A DNA stretch of 15,736 nt, from NCBI GenBank assembly GCA_031401675.1, contig JANNRR010000006.1:1-15736 (forward strand), written 5' to 3'. Origin of the DNA: JANNRR01 sp031401675. Lineage in GTDB: Bacteria; Pseudomonadota; Alphaproteobacteria; Rhodobacterales; Rhodobacteraceae. A program made the translations under genes and the position numbers. Below are positions 14,870 through 15,736 of the stretch, piece by piece (within the stretch, counting starts at the first letter, position 1; every line of letters begins with the position of its first letter). Under the pieces are notes generated by a model that made no database searches, was not told where the DNA came from, and saw nothing but the letters and a program-made list of their open reading frames with translations.

Positions 14870-15736
14870 ATGCCCGTTCTGAACCGAATCGCCGATTTCG
14901 CCGACGACATGAAAACCTGGCGCCGTCACCTGCATCAGTATCCGGAACTGAAATTCGACTGCCACCAGACGGCAGCCTTTGTCGTCGAGCGGCTGCTGGA
15001 GTTCGGGGTGGACGAGATTCATCAGGGCATCGCGAAATCCGGGTTGGTGGCGATCATCAACGGCCAGGGGCCGGGAGAGACCATCGGCCTGCGCGCCGAT
15101 ATGGACGCGCTGCCGCTGCATGAAGTCACCGGCCTGCTATACGCTTCGACGGTTCCAGGCAAGATGCATGCCTGCGGCCACGACGGCCATACCACGATGC
15201 TGCTCGGGGCGGCCAGATATCTGGCCGAGACGCGGCGGTTTTCCGGCCGGGTCGCGCTGATCTTTCAGCCCGCCGAAGAGGATGGCGGTGGCGGCGAAGT
15301 CATGGTGCGCGAAGGCGTATTGGACCGGTTCGACATTGCCCAAGTCTATGCGCTGCACAACGCGCCGGGGATTCCGTTCGGGCATTTCCACACTGCCCCC
15401 GGCCCGGTCGCGGCGGCGGTAGATACCGCCACCGTCCACATCACCGGCAGGGGCGGCCACGGTGCCTATCCGCAGGACTGCATCGACCCGATCGTCGCGG
15501 CACTGGCGATGATCAACTCGGTGCAGACCATCCTCAGCCGCAACACCGACGCGCTGCAGCAGGCGGTGATCTCTGTCACGCAAATCCATGCCGGAACCGC
15601 CAGCAACATCATTCCGGAAGCGGCGTGGTTCTGTGCCACCATCCGCACTTTTGACACCACGTTGCAGGCGATGATCCAGCGCCGTTTCGGCGAAATCGTT
15701 GCCGGTACGGCGGCGGCCTACGGCGTGCAGGCGCGG
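14870..15736 (+). CDS. M20-family amidohydrolase (hippurate hydrolase-like), truncated by window end
   Basis: The first 289 codons of a metallopeptidase M20D/amidohydrolase, open to the last base of the window. The family start WRRHLHQYPEL is followed by GLRADMDALPLHE (73-85), the metal-binding MHACGHDGHT (99-108) with C102, H104 and H107, and FQPAEE with E136/E137 (general base region). H163 in YALHN and the lid/dimerisation-domain motif GRGGHGAYPQ come next. The last metal-ligand His of the family would lie beyond the window. Such enzymes cleave N-acyl amino acids, hippurate or indole-acetyl conjugates; the substrate is not determinable. The ATG is supported by GGAG about 7 nt upstream. It is divergent from mazG over 64 nt, with no clear promoter seen. 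Confidence 0.93.
   Translation, partial: MPVLNRIADFADDMKTWRRHLHQYPELKFDCHQTAAFVVERLLEFGVDEIHQGIAKSGLVAIINGQGPGETIGLRADMDALPLHEVTGLLYASTVPGKMHACGHDGHTTMLLGAARYLAETRRFSGRVALIFQPAEEDGGGGEVMVREGVLDRFDIAQVYALHNAPGIPFGHFHTAPGPVAAAVDTATVHITGRGGHGAYPQDCIDPIVAALAMINSVQTILSRNTDALQQAVISVTQIHAGTASNIIPEAAWFCATIRTFDTTLQAMIQRRFGEIVAGTAAAYGVQAR

Noticed and set aside
1..15736. Mobile element, CRISPR, toxin-antitoxin or phage island
   Set aside because: No transposase, integrase, repeat-spacer array, tRNA target or toxin-like small gene pair seen; MazG here is the two-domain housekeeping pyrophosphohydrolase and not the MazE/MazF toxin-antitoxin system.

Overview
The window looks like ordinary chromosome from a high-GC alphaproteobacterium, most likely a member of the Rhodobacteraceae. 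This rests on the strong G/C third-position bias, the gene families present (Fur/Mur-type regulator without structural cysteines, hippurate-hydrolase-like M20 peptidase, SelO, orphan Fe(3+)-binding protein) and the intergenic stem-loops carrying a GGGATATTTGA-like end and AT-rich palindromes, which I remember as typical of that group. No rRNA, tRNA, CRISPR array, insertion sequence, phage gene or plasmid gene is visible.

Layout, left to right. A GC hairpin and the half of a dispersed element (10-47) precede an aldo/keto reductase (114-1139, +). This converges on tyrS (1177-2424, -), which is divergent from anmK (2489-3637, +). anmK overlaps by 22 bp the end of a fatty acid desaturase-type di-iron membrane protein (3616-4500, -), which sits 41 nt behind a small DUF985-type cupin (4542-4961, -). 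A 25-bp-arm inverted repeat (4989-5050) separates the cupin from enolase (5064-6341, -). eno is preceded at short spacing by a DMT/EamA exporter-like gene (6379-7281, -) and a Fur/Mur-family regulator (7292-7708, -), so fur-DMT-eno may be one transcript.

An unrelated second EamA protein (7851-8804, +) is divergent from fur and overlaps by 55 bp an endonuclease/exonuclease/phosphatase-family protein (8750-9490, -). That gene is divergent from a small membrane protein of unknown role (9540-10190, +). An AT-rich island (10204-10274) lies before selO (10294-11721, -). Two tandem palindromes (11767-11810) separate selO from a nucleoside hydrolase (11816-12757, -). An Fe(3+) ABC substrate-binding protein (12865-13887, -) has a well-formed promoter with two related 17-nt inverted repeats, probably iron-responsive operators. 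mazG (13960-14805, -) and a truncated M20 amidohydrolase (14870 to window end, +) are divergent.

Most genes are housekeeping and do not form one pathway: translation (tyrS), glycolysis (eno), peptidoglycan recycling (anmK), nucleotide-pool cleaning (mazG, nucleoside hydrolase), metal homeostasis (fur, fbpA), protein AMPylation (selO). I do not see a convincing undescribed system. The most informative non-coding signal is the paired operator upstream of the iron-binding protein; the least understood gene is the membrane protein at 9540-10190.
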